64,000 nt of DNA from Owenia fusiformis (taxonomy: Eukaryota > Annelida > Polychaeta > Sabellida > Oweniidae), in the NCBI GenBank assembly GCA_903813345.2, contig CAIIXF020000002.1, forward strand, positions 23,450,455-23,514,454, in the 5' to 3' direction. The notes beneath the pieces were generated by a model that had not been told where the DNA came from, ran no database searches, and was given only the letters and a program-made list of their open reading frames with translations. This document shows, piece after piece, positions 48,101 to 58,579 of the stretch (the stretch's first letter is position 1; each line of letters begins with the position of its first letter). The position numbers were made by a program, and so were the translations under genes.

Positions 48101-51100
48101 GTCATCATGACATAAGGGGGCTCTATTTTGAATTGATCAGCGCTAAGGAAAAATCGGGAAATGTGTAGAGAAGGATACGATTATTCGGTTAACATCCCAG
48201 TGTCTATTTTGCTTATCGAACTTTAGTCATCGCCCTATATGTTGACTTCCTTAGCGTGATGTTTTTTATCGAACCTCGTACTGCTCTTGTTTTCCAATCT
48301 ACACAAAAATATCATCAGTGTGCGGGTATGTTACATAGCGACCGTTATATTATGGCAATTAACATTATCCACCCATTGCAAGTATATTCCATGGTTCATG
48401 TAAATATGACCTAAAAAATTAATTGACAGATTGCTATGTAAAATATATTAAATAACATGATAATGAGATCTAATGAGCTCTCTTTGAATAAAAAGTATCG
48501 AAGTGCCAGTTGCTTTACAAAGAGACATGCACAAGCTAGGCATGTTATGAATGGAGTCCACTTACATGATCGTAAAAAGAAAAAGGCATGAGGTCCTTTA
48601 ATTGTGGAAAAACAATAGCTAATGTCTTCAAATCAAAAACAACAAGTACATGTATCGATAATTTCATTCAAATTGTTTAAAGGTAATGACTCTCACTATT
48701 CCGAAGAAAATGATTACAGTTTACTTTACCCGGGCTACTGTCAGACTGTTGTAATATTTGATAAAAACCTGTTTGGTTATGTTCTTTGACGATTAACTAC
48801 CGAGTATTATAAATAAAATCATCGCTGATTACTTCCTTGTTTTAACAATGACATTTCTGGACATTTTTTGCAAACCGATTCCCAAAGATTGGTGATCACC
48901 CTGTATTTCTATTTACTTTGCACGAAGGATATAGCAATTATATTCTCGATGATGGGTAGCTAGTAGTATGAGGATCAAAAACGGGAAAAATCGAAAAGAA
49001 CCTTTGGGAGGAATATCCTTACATGAACCAAGGAATTTTCTAAGAAACTTCAAATAGGATATTACAATATCCAGGGTGAGAGATTGGTTATGTCATGATA
49101 AAGATCTGCGTAAATGTTGATCTTCTTGGACGACTACCCTTGTTTGACCAAGGTCTTGTTCCATTTAGATAAACTCAATATTTCTGACAATCAAAACTAC
49201 TATGACGGGGGCATTTATGGCTGATAGATGTTGACCCTTTTGCGCTCCCATAGACTTTGAGACTGAGTGCTATTGTATTAGTTCTAGCATGTATACTATT
49301 TTCGATAGTTAGAGGATTGGAAATGAGCTTTTCCTATTCCAATCACTTCAGTTTGAAATGGCTCACGTGCTCATGGATTGTTATAATGATTCTTGAATAA
49401 TGAGGAAAGAGGGTATTAGATCATAACTAGGGTTATTGGTGGTTTATTGTCACTTTGACTGATTTTATGAATCTGATTGTAAGGAGTGGTTGGATCACAA
49501 GTATACTCATATCAGCTATAAAAGAAATGATGCTTAAACAAAGTACCAATTAATTAGTTAGGTGTTTTATTGGATCATTGTAATTTACACATAACCAGAT
49601 TCAAGATTTAAATTAGTCTAAGCAAATAAAAAGAGTTAAGTCGTAACTGGTATTTCGAAGCACATATATGTAATTCAAAATAAACTGTTTTAGTTCTGTA
49701 TTGCTTCATTATATATCTTAAACCCTAAATATAAAAATAATCTCATATTTATTGCCCAATCAAAGAACACTCTAGGGATCGTCTTGTTTCCTAGATGCTG
49801 AATACGTTGTCCCCATTTGAATTACCTAAGACTCAGTAGGATGTACCCGCTAGGCTTTTATGCTGAATACGTTGTCCCCATTTGACTTACCTAAGACTCA
49901 GTAGGATGTCCCCGCTAGGCTTTTATGCTGAATACGTTGTCCCCATTTGACTTACCTAAGACTCAGTAGGATGTACCCGCTAGGCTTTTATGCTGAATAC
50001 GTTGTCCCAATTTGACTTACCTAAGACTCAGTAGGATGTCCCCGCTAGGCTTTTATGCTGAATACGTTGTCCCCATTTGACTTACCTAAGACTCAGGAGG
50101 ATGTCCCCGCTAGGCTTTTATTCTGAATACGTTGACCCCATTTGACTTACCTATGACTCAGTAGGATGTCCCCGCTAGGCTTTTATTCTGAATACGTTGT
50201 CCCCATTTGACTTACTTTAGACTCAGTAGGATGTCCCCGCTAGGTTTTTATGCTGAAAACGTTGTCCCCATTTGGCTTACCTAAGACTCAGTAGGATATC
50301 TCCGCTAAGCTTTTATGCTGAATACGTTGTCCCCATTTGACTTACCTATGACTCAGTAGGATGTCCCCGCTAGGCTTTTATTCTAAATACGTTGTCCCCA
50401 TTTGACTTGCCTAAGACTCTGTAGAATGTCCCCGCTAGGCTTTTATTCTGAATACGTTGTCCCCATTTGACTTGCCTAAGACTCTGTATAATGTCCCCGC
50501 TAGGCTTTTATTCTGAATACGTTGTCCCCATTTGACTTACCTTTGACACGGTAGGATGTCCCCGCTAAGCTTTTATTCTGAATACGTTGTCCCCATTTGA
50601 CTTACCTAAGACTCAGTAGGATGTACCCGCTAGGCTTTTATGCTGAATACGTTGTCCCCATTTGACTTACCTTTGACTCGGTAGGATGTCCCCGCTAGGC
50701 TTTTATGCTGAATACGTTGTCCCCATTTGACTTACCTTTGACTCGGTAGGATGTCCCCGCTAGGCTTTTATGCTGAATACGTTGTCCCCACTTGACTTGA
50801 CTTACCTAAGACTCAGTAGGGTATCCCCGCTAGGCTTTTATGTTGAATTCTTTGTCCCCATTTGACTTACCTAAGACTCAGTAGGATGTCCCCGCTTGGC
50901 TTTATCCTGAAGAATGCATTTTTGTTGGTAATATCATGAAACGAGGATGTTTTTGCGTTTGCGAAGAAAGTATCGGGCCTCCAGATCTTTTCGATCATAT
51001 CATTACTTATACAAAGCTCATCAACGTCCAATTCGAATGCTAATCTAGGATCAGTCCAAAACTGGCGAAAGTAGAAATCGACTGTGTAGCTCTGAAACAG

Positions 51101-54100
51101 AGTGAGATACAATGTGACATGTGCTTGATGAATATGTCGGTTTGACAGTCACTTGATATAAAACGAATGCACATATTGCATACGAATCTAGGCAATAACT
51201 TCTCGTTGGACTTTTTTTTGTTTAGAGGATTTATCAAAAGAATTTGTCAATAAAACTTACAAATCGGAACACATAACTAAACGTATGGATTTTGGACACA
51301 TATAACTTTATTATCTTATACTAGACTCTAGGTAGACCTGCTTATACCCTCAGTTTGATTTAATAGTAGACTGGTTTGAAAGTTGCATTTTGCATTGTTA
51401 GCTTTCTAAATTACACTTACCATGTCAATCTCTGATATTGAACTTATGGCAGACACAAACATTGTAATCCCTATCATAGCTGGTTTACCACCTGAAAGGA
51501 AAACATATCATGTCACGAAAGAATATAGTCCGGATTGTTGAAAACAAAGGCCATTTAGAACCATTATAAATAACATGAATAATTAATAAGATTCTAGAGC
51601 GTGTCTAGGTGAAGAAATTTTAAATAGAACCATGCTAAATTATTATTTCTTGATATTATATAATATAGTATAAATAGTCTATTATTATTAAAGGCAAATC
51701 AATGCCATTTTAGAACAACGTTTTACTAAATAAATAAGCTTTTCTGGAACATAAACACGATATCTTTATTGGCTCGTGTTGAGGCAAGAGCCATATCTCA
51801 CTTGGGTTTAGAAGTAAGTGATAACGACAACGGACTGAGGTTTAAACGTTAGCTTACTAGTAAAGTACCTGATGGGTTAATATTTATTGATGAAAATGAG
51901 TTAATTCCTCGAGCAAAAGTTTAACCCTAATGTGTTCGTTTATAATAAAATTGCGTTAGAGAGGGTTTCAAACGACATATACGCAATTTTACAACAACAC
52001 CATGAACACTGTGCACTGATTTTCGGCAACATGATTTCCTAAATACGACAGAAATACGAGCGACTTCTTGATTTAGAATTGTGAACAATTTACAGCATTA
52101 AAACAACTCCGAACATTTAACTATTTTATTAATATCTTCGGAGAACGAGAATCAAATTGACCCATCTTCACTTTTTTATATGTTTGGTTGTTTTCTAAGA
52201 GGTCCAGGTACTCAGACCTTCACAATTTAAAGATCTTTATCAGTTCAAAATGTTCGGATTTTTTCTACTTTTGCCGTTCGGTAAATTACAACCGCGTTAA
52301 AAGTAAGCATGATCCCTATTTATCAATACAATTCATTACAACACTGCAAACATCTCCTTCACACGAGCCTTCATTTTTTTAAATGGTCTCTTGTTTTAAG
52401 ATTAATACATTGAAAAATAATGTTTCAATGTTATGTTAACATTTTTGTAGGACACTAATGCGATTATTTGCCCATAATCACCAACTTTTATCTACTTAGG
52501 TTGACAAACAAGATAATATAGTAAATCATGATATAATTTCATCAAAGTTCAATGGTGGTCTCAACTTTGGCAGACAATAAAGGTTATTCTGACCGTCTCA
52601 ATTGATTTACTCATTCGCTGCTTAATTGCCTTCGTCCTATGCCTATCACCCTAAATCCAATGGAATGATAGAGAGTTTACACACTTTATACTTGAATGTA
52701 TCCTAAATGGTTTCTCCACTTGATAAAGAGAGATATCTATCATCCCGTTATCTCATTTCACTGATCACCTTTGCGCCGAATTTCACTGTTTATCGAAATT
52801 AGCATGCCACGTTCTTTAAATTTATTAGCATGTTCCTGTGAAAGCTGAGTTGTTGTAGACCTTGTAAATTTAAGAGGGAAATAGCTAATCTAAAAGGTGT
52901 ATACAAGGCCATTTATTTTCATTATTTCTAAAGTTTGTTGTGCAATTTGACTTGAGTTCATCATGCCATTTCAGAAACACAGTATCTTACGGTTTTAAGA
53001 TACTATAGAATAATTGAATTTGAAGCTAATCTATAATTGAACCTAGAGATCATAATTAAACTCTGTATTTTCACGGATTCATATCTCAAGGCAAAAACGT
53101 GACGCTTGTATGTTTTGATGTCGCTTTAATATCCGGAATATAACTTCTAACAAATGTTCGTTGAAAATCAGAATATAGAATGAGGCATACCTAGCTTTCA
53201 AGAAATGTTCTCGATGAAAAAACAGACGTTCATTTAACAACTGAATATGAAGAGACGTAAAATCACCACAGTATTGTAATTACAAAAAAAAAGTTAATAT
53301 AACCCTTAACAATTATGTAGTCATTTTTAACGATACATCATCTTTATGATTTAAACTAGGTGACATTACCGACAACCTGAACACTCCAGGAAACGTCATG
53401 TTTAAAAACAATGTTAACATGATTGAATTGAGACTTTGACTAATGGATAACCTTTTGAACGTATATCTTTGAGTTCAAAATGGCATTTTGAAATATCTTA
53501 CGTAAGACAACTGGTGATCTGGACAATATTGAGTGACGTTTTATTTTCGGAGCCATCACTTTAAAATGATAAAATAGAAGATAGACGCAGAACACAAAGT
53601 AGATGACACTTCATTTCACGCACTGTCGACACTAAGTTTTTTGCCATCATTATTTCCGAATATTTCATCGCGTACTAGTGCTCTGATGCTCGAATACAAC
53701 ACCCGATTAAACAACAGGCAGTATTATTACGTAAGTAATGTAAGCAAAACACGCCAAGAAAACGAAACATCTAAAAGCACGATCAATAACAATAAAAACG
53801 CCCAATATTACTAATAACTCTTCCAACATATTCAGGACTCATTGTCAAAATCCAAATCCACAAGACCATTGAAGTGACTTGATTCATACCGAAGCCATTT
53901 TAATTCTTGAAGATCAAAACAAAGCAAATGCCTATATTCAGATTGTAGTGGTTCAACAATTTTTTTTATCTATTTGTGTTAGGTGTCAACTACACATATA
54001 TGGATATATTTGAAGATCCAAAACGGCTTTGTATTAAAAATATCCCAAATTCAAAAATGACCGTTGACTCCGCACCAAACGCTCACTGTTACCGCACCAA

Positions 54101-55237
54101 ATATTTCTCCGTCTGCATAGGATTGTATGTGTACTGTATTCAAATTAAAGCAAGTGCATTCAGTACATCATCCCATGCCGGAAAATTGGTGATTTCTCAA
54201 AAGGGCTTATCTCAGTCGATCCGATGTGAATGTGGCACGTTCCTCTTAAGTAATATCATCGATATCATTATCTATGTGTTTAAAGCCAAGAAATCTTTGA
54301 GTCACTTGACTTAGTTATTTGTCAAAATATACATATCAGAAACAAAAATATAACAAGGACAAAATCCAAACTGAAAATTAAACTTGTGAGCTTTCAAATT
54401 CAATTGTTTATTGGTTTGATGTAGGTATGGTATTAATTTGCGTAAGGGTGTGAGAATTATAAAATGAGAATACCTCTCTTTCGCCCAATGTCAAATAATC
54501 GACTTTAATAACATGATCTTGCGAAAAGAACTCTTCTGTTAATCCCTCTTCCTAAATATCCAGATTTGCGTCTTCGTTAAAAAGGGATGTGTTCCTATCG
54601 TGTACATTGATAAATTGTTTCAACAATTCCCAAGGCATTTGTTCTTGATAAATCATCCATATTGGTGTTTATCATTCTCTGAGAATCAGGGAATCTCAGG
54701 CGTCTTACTTAAGATAAATCTGTGAAATAAGGGAATAAATGGGACATCAGCCATGCAGATGTTCATAATCCTGAGCATTCTTTTAGCAAAGTTTTCAAAA
54801 TGTGACCCCCCCCCCCTGGAACTTTTCGAAAAAAGAACCCCCTGGCAAAAGTTAGCTACGGGCCTGCACCTGGAGTGTCTGTTGATATGGCATACTAGTA
54901 AACGATTTTGCGTTGTATATTTTGTCAGGGACACCACTGGATTCTGAAACTTTTCAATTTTATGTCACTTTCCATAAGGAACAAAATGATAATGACAAAA
55001 TTATAGGATGGCAATACTACATGTATGAGTTTATGGGGGTACATACATATGAAACACCCTGTATAATGTAATTCACAGGAGGGATCAGAAGCACAATTGT
55101 GTATTCTTTCTATTGTTTAAATAAACCAAATAACAATTTACTTACGTTGTTTGTAAAATGGTCTCAGTCTTTTGTCGTAGCCCTTCAACAAATTGTCTAG
55201 ACTTCGTGATACATTAGCAGTATTTTTATCGCTGTAT
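32912..55237 (-). CDS. Rdl-like: Rdl-like GABA-gated chloride channel subunit, seven exons, 5' end missing
   Basis: Cys-loop receptor subunit of the RDL type, expected to form GABA-gated chloride channels. Exons in coding order: 55237-55146, 51491-51421, 51091-50871, 40895-40813, 36530-36390, 34284-33845, 33190-32912; they join in frame to about 441 residues. Seen: YDKRLRP near the N-terminus, the [24 protein letters not shown] junction, loop A RPDTFF, Cys-loop C135-C149 (13 residues between), loop B IESFGY, loop C TGNYSRL, pre-M1 [14 protein letters not shown], linker VPAR followed by VALG with Ala at the 2' position (the residue changed in dieldrin resistance of insect RDL), M2-M3 [18 protein letters not shown]3 LLEYA, and M4 [16 protein letters not shown]. 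The [11 protein letters not shown] and [10 protein letters not shown] signatures are typical of RDL. The PAR linker implies anion selectivity. Signal-peptide exon(s) upstream of 55237 were not found. It converges on the beta-like gene. Alternative: another RDL-clade or rho-like paralogue. Confidence 0.92.
33845..34284 (-). CDS. Rdl-like: Rdl-like exon 7 (M1-M2-M3 and proximal cytoplasmic loop)
   Basis: 440 bp after TTTTGCAG. It encodes [19 protein letters not shown]1, the VPAR linker, M2, the [11 protein letters not shown] linker, M3 with [10 protein letters not shown], and the first part of the cytoplasmic loop ([18 protein letters not shown]). The beta-like gene has an intron at the Ala-Leu-Gly/Ile-Thr point of M2 that is absent here, so M1-M3 are on one exon. 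Two in-phase donors are possible: GTAAGT after 33845 (preferred) and GTAAGA after 33857, which would remove four residues. Confidence 0.93.
34285..36389 (-). other. Intron between Rdl-like exons 6 and 7
   Basis: No repeat or coding segment recognised beyond AT-rich sequence. Confidence 0.6.
36390..36530 (-). CDS. Rdl-like: Rdl-like exon 6 (loop B to loop C)
   Basis: 141 bp between CTTTCAG and GTACGT. After the split Phe codon it encodes [15 protein letters not shown], a variable strand ([13 protein letters not shown]) and [11 protein letters not shown], ending on the first base of the Gly in TGNYSRL. It is one codon longer than the 138-bp exon of the beta-like gene. Confidence 0.93.
36749..37962 (-). 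mobile_element. TIR element with ~48-bp ends and a small spliced ORF
   Basis: CACGGTGTCCAACCCAACCG at the left pairs with CGTTTGGGTTGGACACCGTG at the right, and pairing continues through GACGGAGCGTTTCATT. Flanks TAATT on both sides suggest a 5-bp target duplication. It sits in the intron between Rdl-like exons 5 and 6. No DDE transposase was recognised; a 62-residue two-exon frame lies inside on the minus strand. Confidence 0.8.
37306..37884 (-). CDS. Hypothetical 62-residue protein, two exons, inside the TIR element
   Basis: Exon 1 (37884-37855, 30 bp) encodes [10 protein letters not shown], ending in phase 0 before GTAAGT. Exon 2 (37464-37306, 159 bp) follows TTTTCAG and encodes [19 protein letters not shown] and then [19 protein letters not shown] with a stop after LKL. 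Both junctions are in phase and have good consensus. The product is hydrophilic and basic; no family is recognised. It may be a remnant N-terminal exon pair of a transposase gene or an element-encoded accessory protein, or chance. Only transcript data could confirm it. Confidence 0.3.
37963..40812 (-). other. Intron between Rdl-like exons 5 and 6, distal part
   Basis: Contains the irregular palindromic repeat at 38305-38540 and otherwise nothing recognised. Confidence 0.6.
38305..38540. repeat. Irregular repeat of ACAGCGCTGTATTGTACAG
   Basis: Multiple palindromic CAGCGCTG/TGTACAGT words and imperfect inverted outer ends (CTCAATCTGAACCAGCA versus GTTTGAGATTGGCAG) suggest a small hairpin transposon. 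Confidence 0.45.
40813..40895 (-). CDS. Rdl-like: Rdl-like exon 5 (Cys-loop)
   Basis: 83 bp between TTCTTCAG and GTAAGT. It completes an Arg codon, encodes [19 protein letters not shown] and LCTLEIES, and ends on the first base of the Phe codon finished by exon 6. Both Cys-loop cysteines and the FPMD turn are intact. Confidence 0.94.
41442..42196. mobile_element. TA-flanked mariner-like non-autonomous element, 755 bp
   Basis: CAGGGTGAGTCAAAAAATGT at the left and the TTTTTTGTGTCACCCG right end are imperfect inverted termini, each flanked by TA. Open frames inside do not resemble transposase. Located in the intron between Rdl-like exons 4 and 5. Confidence 0.7.
42691..42810. repeat. 20-bp minisatellite, six copies
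   Basis: Unit AAAAAGACAAAGAATATCAT, the last copy changed. Near-identical copies indicate recent expansion. Confidence 0.95.
43417..43650. repeat. ~23-bp minisatellite (GACATGAGGGCAGAATATGT)
   Basis: About ten variable copies. The minus-strand frames over this tract (repeated [16 protein letters not shown]-type words) are repeat translations, not proteins. Confidence 0.9.
45489..47558. mobile_element. Satellite-carrying TIR element (~150-bp units)
   Basis: Ten-base inverted ends TGTCACCACC (45489-45498) and GGTGGTGACA (47549-47558) bracket about 13 tandem units containing AAGGTCATTGAAGGTCAAAT, AGTCAGATTTGAATTTCTGA and GACCTTTTTGACC. Near the right end is GACGCCG repeated five times, then ACCACCAACC. 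Termini plus an internal minisatellite resemble Helitron-like MITEs of bivalves and other marine invertebrates (inference). No coding frame. Confidence 0.8.
47559..49795 (-). other. Intron between Rdl-like exons 4 and 5, proximal part
   Basis: AT-rich. No gene or repeat recognised between the satellite element and the 65-bp junction array. Confidence 0.6.
49796..50911 (-). repeat. 17-copy 65-bp array of the exon-4 donor junction (Rdl-like gene)
   Basis: Copies of the exon end CTGAGTCTTAG followed by GTAAGTC recur with exon-end positions 49826, 49891, 49956, 50021, 50086, 50151, 50216, 50281, 50346, 50411, 50476, 50541, 50606, 50671, 50736, 50806 and the authentic 50871. Spacing is 65 throughout except one 70-bp step. 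The unit is the last 41 exon bases (from TTCAGGATAAAGCC) plus about 24 intron bases. Of the 16 decoys, 14 keep a GT donor; the copies at 50411 and 50476 have GC (GCAAGT). The 49826 copy has GTAATT. Confidence 0.95.
50871..51091 (-). CDS. Rdl-like: Rdl-like exon 4 (loop A region)
   Basis: 221 bp, the canonical length, phase 0 in and two bases of an Arg codon out. It encodes [13 protein letters not shown], the loop A motif KIWRPDTFF and the strand [14 protein letters not shown]. Its 3' end is TCTTAG followed by GTAAGT. The last 41 exon bases plus the first ~24 intron bases are the repeat unit of the 65-bp array that fills the beginning of the next intron (49796-50870). This copy is the authentic one because only it continues the open frame. 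Confidence 0.94.
51421..51491 (-). CDS. Rdl-like: Rdl-like exon 3
   Basis: 71 bp between CTTTCAG and GTAAGT. It encodes [15 protein letters not shown] then SSISEIDM, the family's GGPP..V..SISEV.M strand. It ends in phase 0 and joins exon 4 as [13 protein letters not shown]. Confidence 0.9.
51492..55145 (-). other. Intron between Rdl-like exons 2 and 3
   Basis: AT-rich. A 112-codon + strand frame (53976-54314) has no recognisable motif. A poly-C tract lies near 54807. Confidence 0.55.
55146..55237 (-). CDS. Rdl-like: Rdl-like exon 2 (N-terminal extracellular)
   Basis: 92 bp between TATTCCAG and GTAAGT. It encodes [19 protein letters not shown] followed by [11 protein letters not shown]. The NVS is a possible N-glycosylation site, and Leu-Leu-x-Gly-Tyr-Asp-x-Arg-x-Arg-Pro is the N-terminal helix and first-strand motif of the family. 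Ends on the first base of an Arg codon that exon 3 completes. The exon preceding it (signal peptide) was not identified. Confidence 0.9.
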
Positions 55238-55466
55238 CTGGAATAAAACAGATAATTTTAGTAAACACAAGAGGCTTTCTGTGGCTATCTTTGAAAATAT
55301 CCGTCATTGGATGAGTCTTTATGAATATATTATGTTAATTTAAGGTGGAAAGTTAATGTAGAAATCTTTGTAGCACACAATGTTATAAGTAAATTCAAAA
55401 ATGGCATCCATCCAAACTTGAAAGGTCTAATCTCGGTTTTGAGAACGAAGTTCATCACTCTAATGT

Positions 55467-55601
55467 CTTGGTCACATTTGCTCCGATTTTAACCACGGCG
55501 CCTGGTCGATTGAGTATTTTGTTCACAATTGAATACAATATTGAGCAAAACACTCAATCGGCCGGGCGCCGGCCGATGGATCGGAGCAAATGTGACCCAG
55601 G
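55467..55601. mobile_element. Hairpin MITE
   Basis: TTGGTCACATTTGCTCCGAT pairs with ATCGGAGCAAATGTGACCCA, and the inner CGATTGAGTATTTTG/CAAAACACTCAATCG also pairs. Confidence 0.85.
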
Positions 55602-55614
55602 CATAAATGAGAGT

Positions 55615-55950
55615 TATCCCTGCTTCGGATGAATTTGATTTTTTTTACATAATATAGATTTGAATGTCTTCTTTTGAATAGTTATAATTTAATGTGGGTG
55701 ATATTTCTAGATTTTTCATAAACAAATATTAGCGCAGTCAATGAACTTTTTTCTCCAAATCGAGACGTGTATTCTATTGAATCGGTCTACTACACCTTTA
55801 TCCCTGCTTCGGACAATTGTGATATTTTTACATCTTGTAGATTTAAATGTCCTCTTTTGAATATTCATTATTTAATTTGGGTGATATTTCTATATTTTTC
55901 ATGAAAAGAATTAGCCCACGAGACTCTTCTCCAAATCGAGACTCATCCTT
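55615..55950. repeat. Diverged tandem duplication, ~184 bp period
   Basis: TATCCCTGCTTCGGA at 55615 and 55799 opens two aligned blocks that share GTGATATTTCTA.ATTTTTCAT and CTCCAAATCGAGAC. Confidence 0.8.
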
Positions 55951-56589
55951 TTGTTAGAAAAATGTAAAAATGTTGCTGTTTCTTACTCAAAATTATGTTA
56001 TTTGTGTCATTTTATGGAAATAGATTTTAAAAAATAGGTGTAAAATATATTTCAGTGGAATGCCTGATTTTGTCACCTAGTGTGTGGTATAATCTAATCC
56101 ATGTATACTATTGTTTTATAGGACTTGTCTGGATTTGTTCAAATGGCTTGAAGCCTGTCTGAGCATGAATAGGTTGATAATGACATATGTTTGAGCTTGT
56201 CCATGTAAATAAGAAGGTTTATGAAGTGAGTGGACATCAAGATAGTCGAAATTTAATAATTCTTATCAATCTCGGTTAATAAACTAGGTTAATAAATGGC
56301 GTTGGAAATTTGAACATATTCAGTTGTGGATTGGAAGTTTTGATAATATGTCCATTGCTCTGAAAAGAAAGTGTAGGATAGCATTAGAGCCATAAGAAGC
56401 ATATCAAATCAAAACGAATGTGTGTTAATCTTTGAACTATGTTTTCATGTCTTCCATGTATTCTCCTGAAAAAAATATTTTTATAACGCTAATTGTTACT
56501 ACTAAAGTATTCCAACGTGCAAAAATGGCTAGCATGGGCGAATCGTACTTTCTTTATCACAATCTTTCACTGCGTGAAATATGGGATTC

Positions 56590-56705
56590 CAACTCTTGAC
56601 ACGTCTAGAAACTGGTCTTTACACGCCGGGTTTCTAGACGTGCCAATTATTTACACCTCTTGACACGCGATGAATTCAACTCTTTACACCTCTTGACACG
56701 CTCTT
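56590..56705. repeat. Hairpin and TTGACACG repeats
   Basis: CGTCTAGAAACTGG and CCGGGTTTCTAGACG pair. CTCTTGACACG recurs three to four times. Confidence 0.6.
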
Positions 56706-57134
56706 GGCACACTGAACAACATAATTATGTGTAAACAACTAACCTAATTACCAATAGCAATACATACAGTATTTTAACGATTGCAAGTATTTTCTCTGAT
56801 ACTTTTAATTGATATATTTTTTAATCATTCTTTCGCAGACTGTTTGGAACAAGTACATGTAGCAAATATTAAACAGACTATTTTGTATGTACGCTGACAC
56901 ATTGACTTATTTAAACATTTTGGCAATTTCATGCCGCCTTTTGAAAATATAAATCAGTTACAGGCAATGCTAATCGACGCATTGATCCTAAGTGAAGGAA
57001 ATACATATCATGATAAGAAAAAGAAAGGCGTTTCAAGGATAAAACGTGTAATAAACTTTGAAAACACTGATACATCAGGCCTATTTATATATTTATTTTG
57101 TATTAGCTTAATATAAAGATAAACTTACTTTTCG

Positions 57135-57192
57135 ATGAGTATTTGGATTTCGGAGTAATTTGTGAGTATTTGGATTTCGGAGTAATTTGTTT
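57135..57192. repeat. Direct duplication of 28 bp
   Basis: GAGTATTTGGATTTCGGAGT occurs twice in direct tandem. Confidence 0.9.
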
Positions 57193-58579
57193 CAAGTTAA
57201 GTCAATACAAATTATCGCCGACTTAACTTGTGACCATACATATGATAAATGAGGGGCATTTTAATACACAATTGGGCAAAACAAGCATATTCAATCGAAT
57301 GTACCATTCTCTCTGCTGTTCTTTCCCAGCCTATCCATAAACAGACAGGTACAAGTTCCCATAGTTTTCGCAACATCTAATTCTATGATCAATTGCTAGA
57401 CACAGCAAATATACTAATTAATTGTCTGATTGTGATTCGGGAACGTAGGGTTTTTACATAAACAGGATACTTGGCTGTACATAGCCTGAGAACACCGGAT
57501 TGACCCCCCCCCCCAATCGACGCCTAGGCGCTGCTTATGTTTTAATAAGAAACATTCCCTTGTAAAGAATTATCGGGATATGAATTGATACAAGGTCAAG
57601 TATTCTGCCCCTTTTGTGTGATAAAAATATGTATTTAATTGGTGCTTTAACTTTTTGAACAAAGAAATTAAATAATCGCACTGAATGTCTCAACATAAAT
57701 CAGTGATGTTTAATTAATAAATGGCACTATTATGTCAGTCTACGCACTTCACGGACATGGACGGGGGGGGGGGGTGTGAGTTACCCATTCTAAAATGGTT
57801 AAATTTTGTATTATAGAGTAATCAATAGGTCGTGAACTCCGATTGATAACCAACTGTAGCATACTACTTAATTTGTTTGACTATTGATATTAAAAAGGAG
57901 TGAATTTATGATATTCATAGAGGTACATTGTATTGGTATTAATATAATAATGATATTGGGGACCATAAACCACTTTGTTTCGCAAGTAGCTTTAGGATCG
58001 CGGTTTTATCTTCACATGTTGCCCTTTGTGCAATTCGAAAATGAAATATTTTAATCTATAATTTATATATCATTTGCAAAATAAATGTAATTAAGAGACA
58101 TGGGGGAGGGGGGGCGGTTAACGGCCAGAATTTGGAATGAATTTGGGAATTTCAAGGATTGATTCACTTAATGTTGTTCACTGGAGTCGATACACACACC
58201 TGCATAACAATCGGAGACAAAACTGACTTAATCTGATATGATAACAAAAGATTAATAACTTAGTCTATGTTTTTGTTTTTATAATTGCGGAAGTGTACCA
58301 AAACCACCTTGATTACAGAAGATATCGTCTAGGCTTTAGATTTAATGAATAGATTTTTTGCCCTAGTCTCATTTAATAAAACAGGCTATTTGCGTATTTA
58401 ATTAATATTTGTGACAAAATATTTCAGTTAGACTCAAAATCAAAACGAATTTCTCCATTATAGCCCCCCTCGCAACTGTCCCGAGTCTGCATCTGTTTTT
58501 CATGCTTCCGATCCACCTTTGGGATAGAGAGAATAGATGTAGATTTGTAATTTGGGGGGTGGCATTAAATGTGTTCTCA
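57193..58579. other. No gene recognised
   Basis: Homopolymer C and G tracts near 57505, 57762 and 58105. No candidate for the missing Rdl-like signal-peptide exon could be supported. Confidence 0.5.

Noticed and set aside
49796-50870. CRISPR-like array
   Set aside because: Regular 65-bp spacing, but the whole unit is repeated with no unique spacers, and the genome is eukaryotic; the unit is an exon-intron junction.
50867-51112. Exon 4 of the Rdl-like gene as GRD- or glycine-receptor-type
   Set aside because: [11 protein letters not shown] together with [10 protein letters not shown] and GYYLIQIY in the same gene fit RDL better than GRD or glycine receptors.
53976-54314. 112-codon + strand open frame
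   Set aside because: Starts without a clear ATG context, has no family motif, and lies in an intron of a minus-strand gene; consistent with chance.
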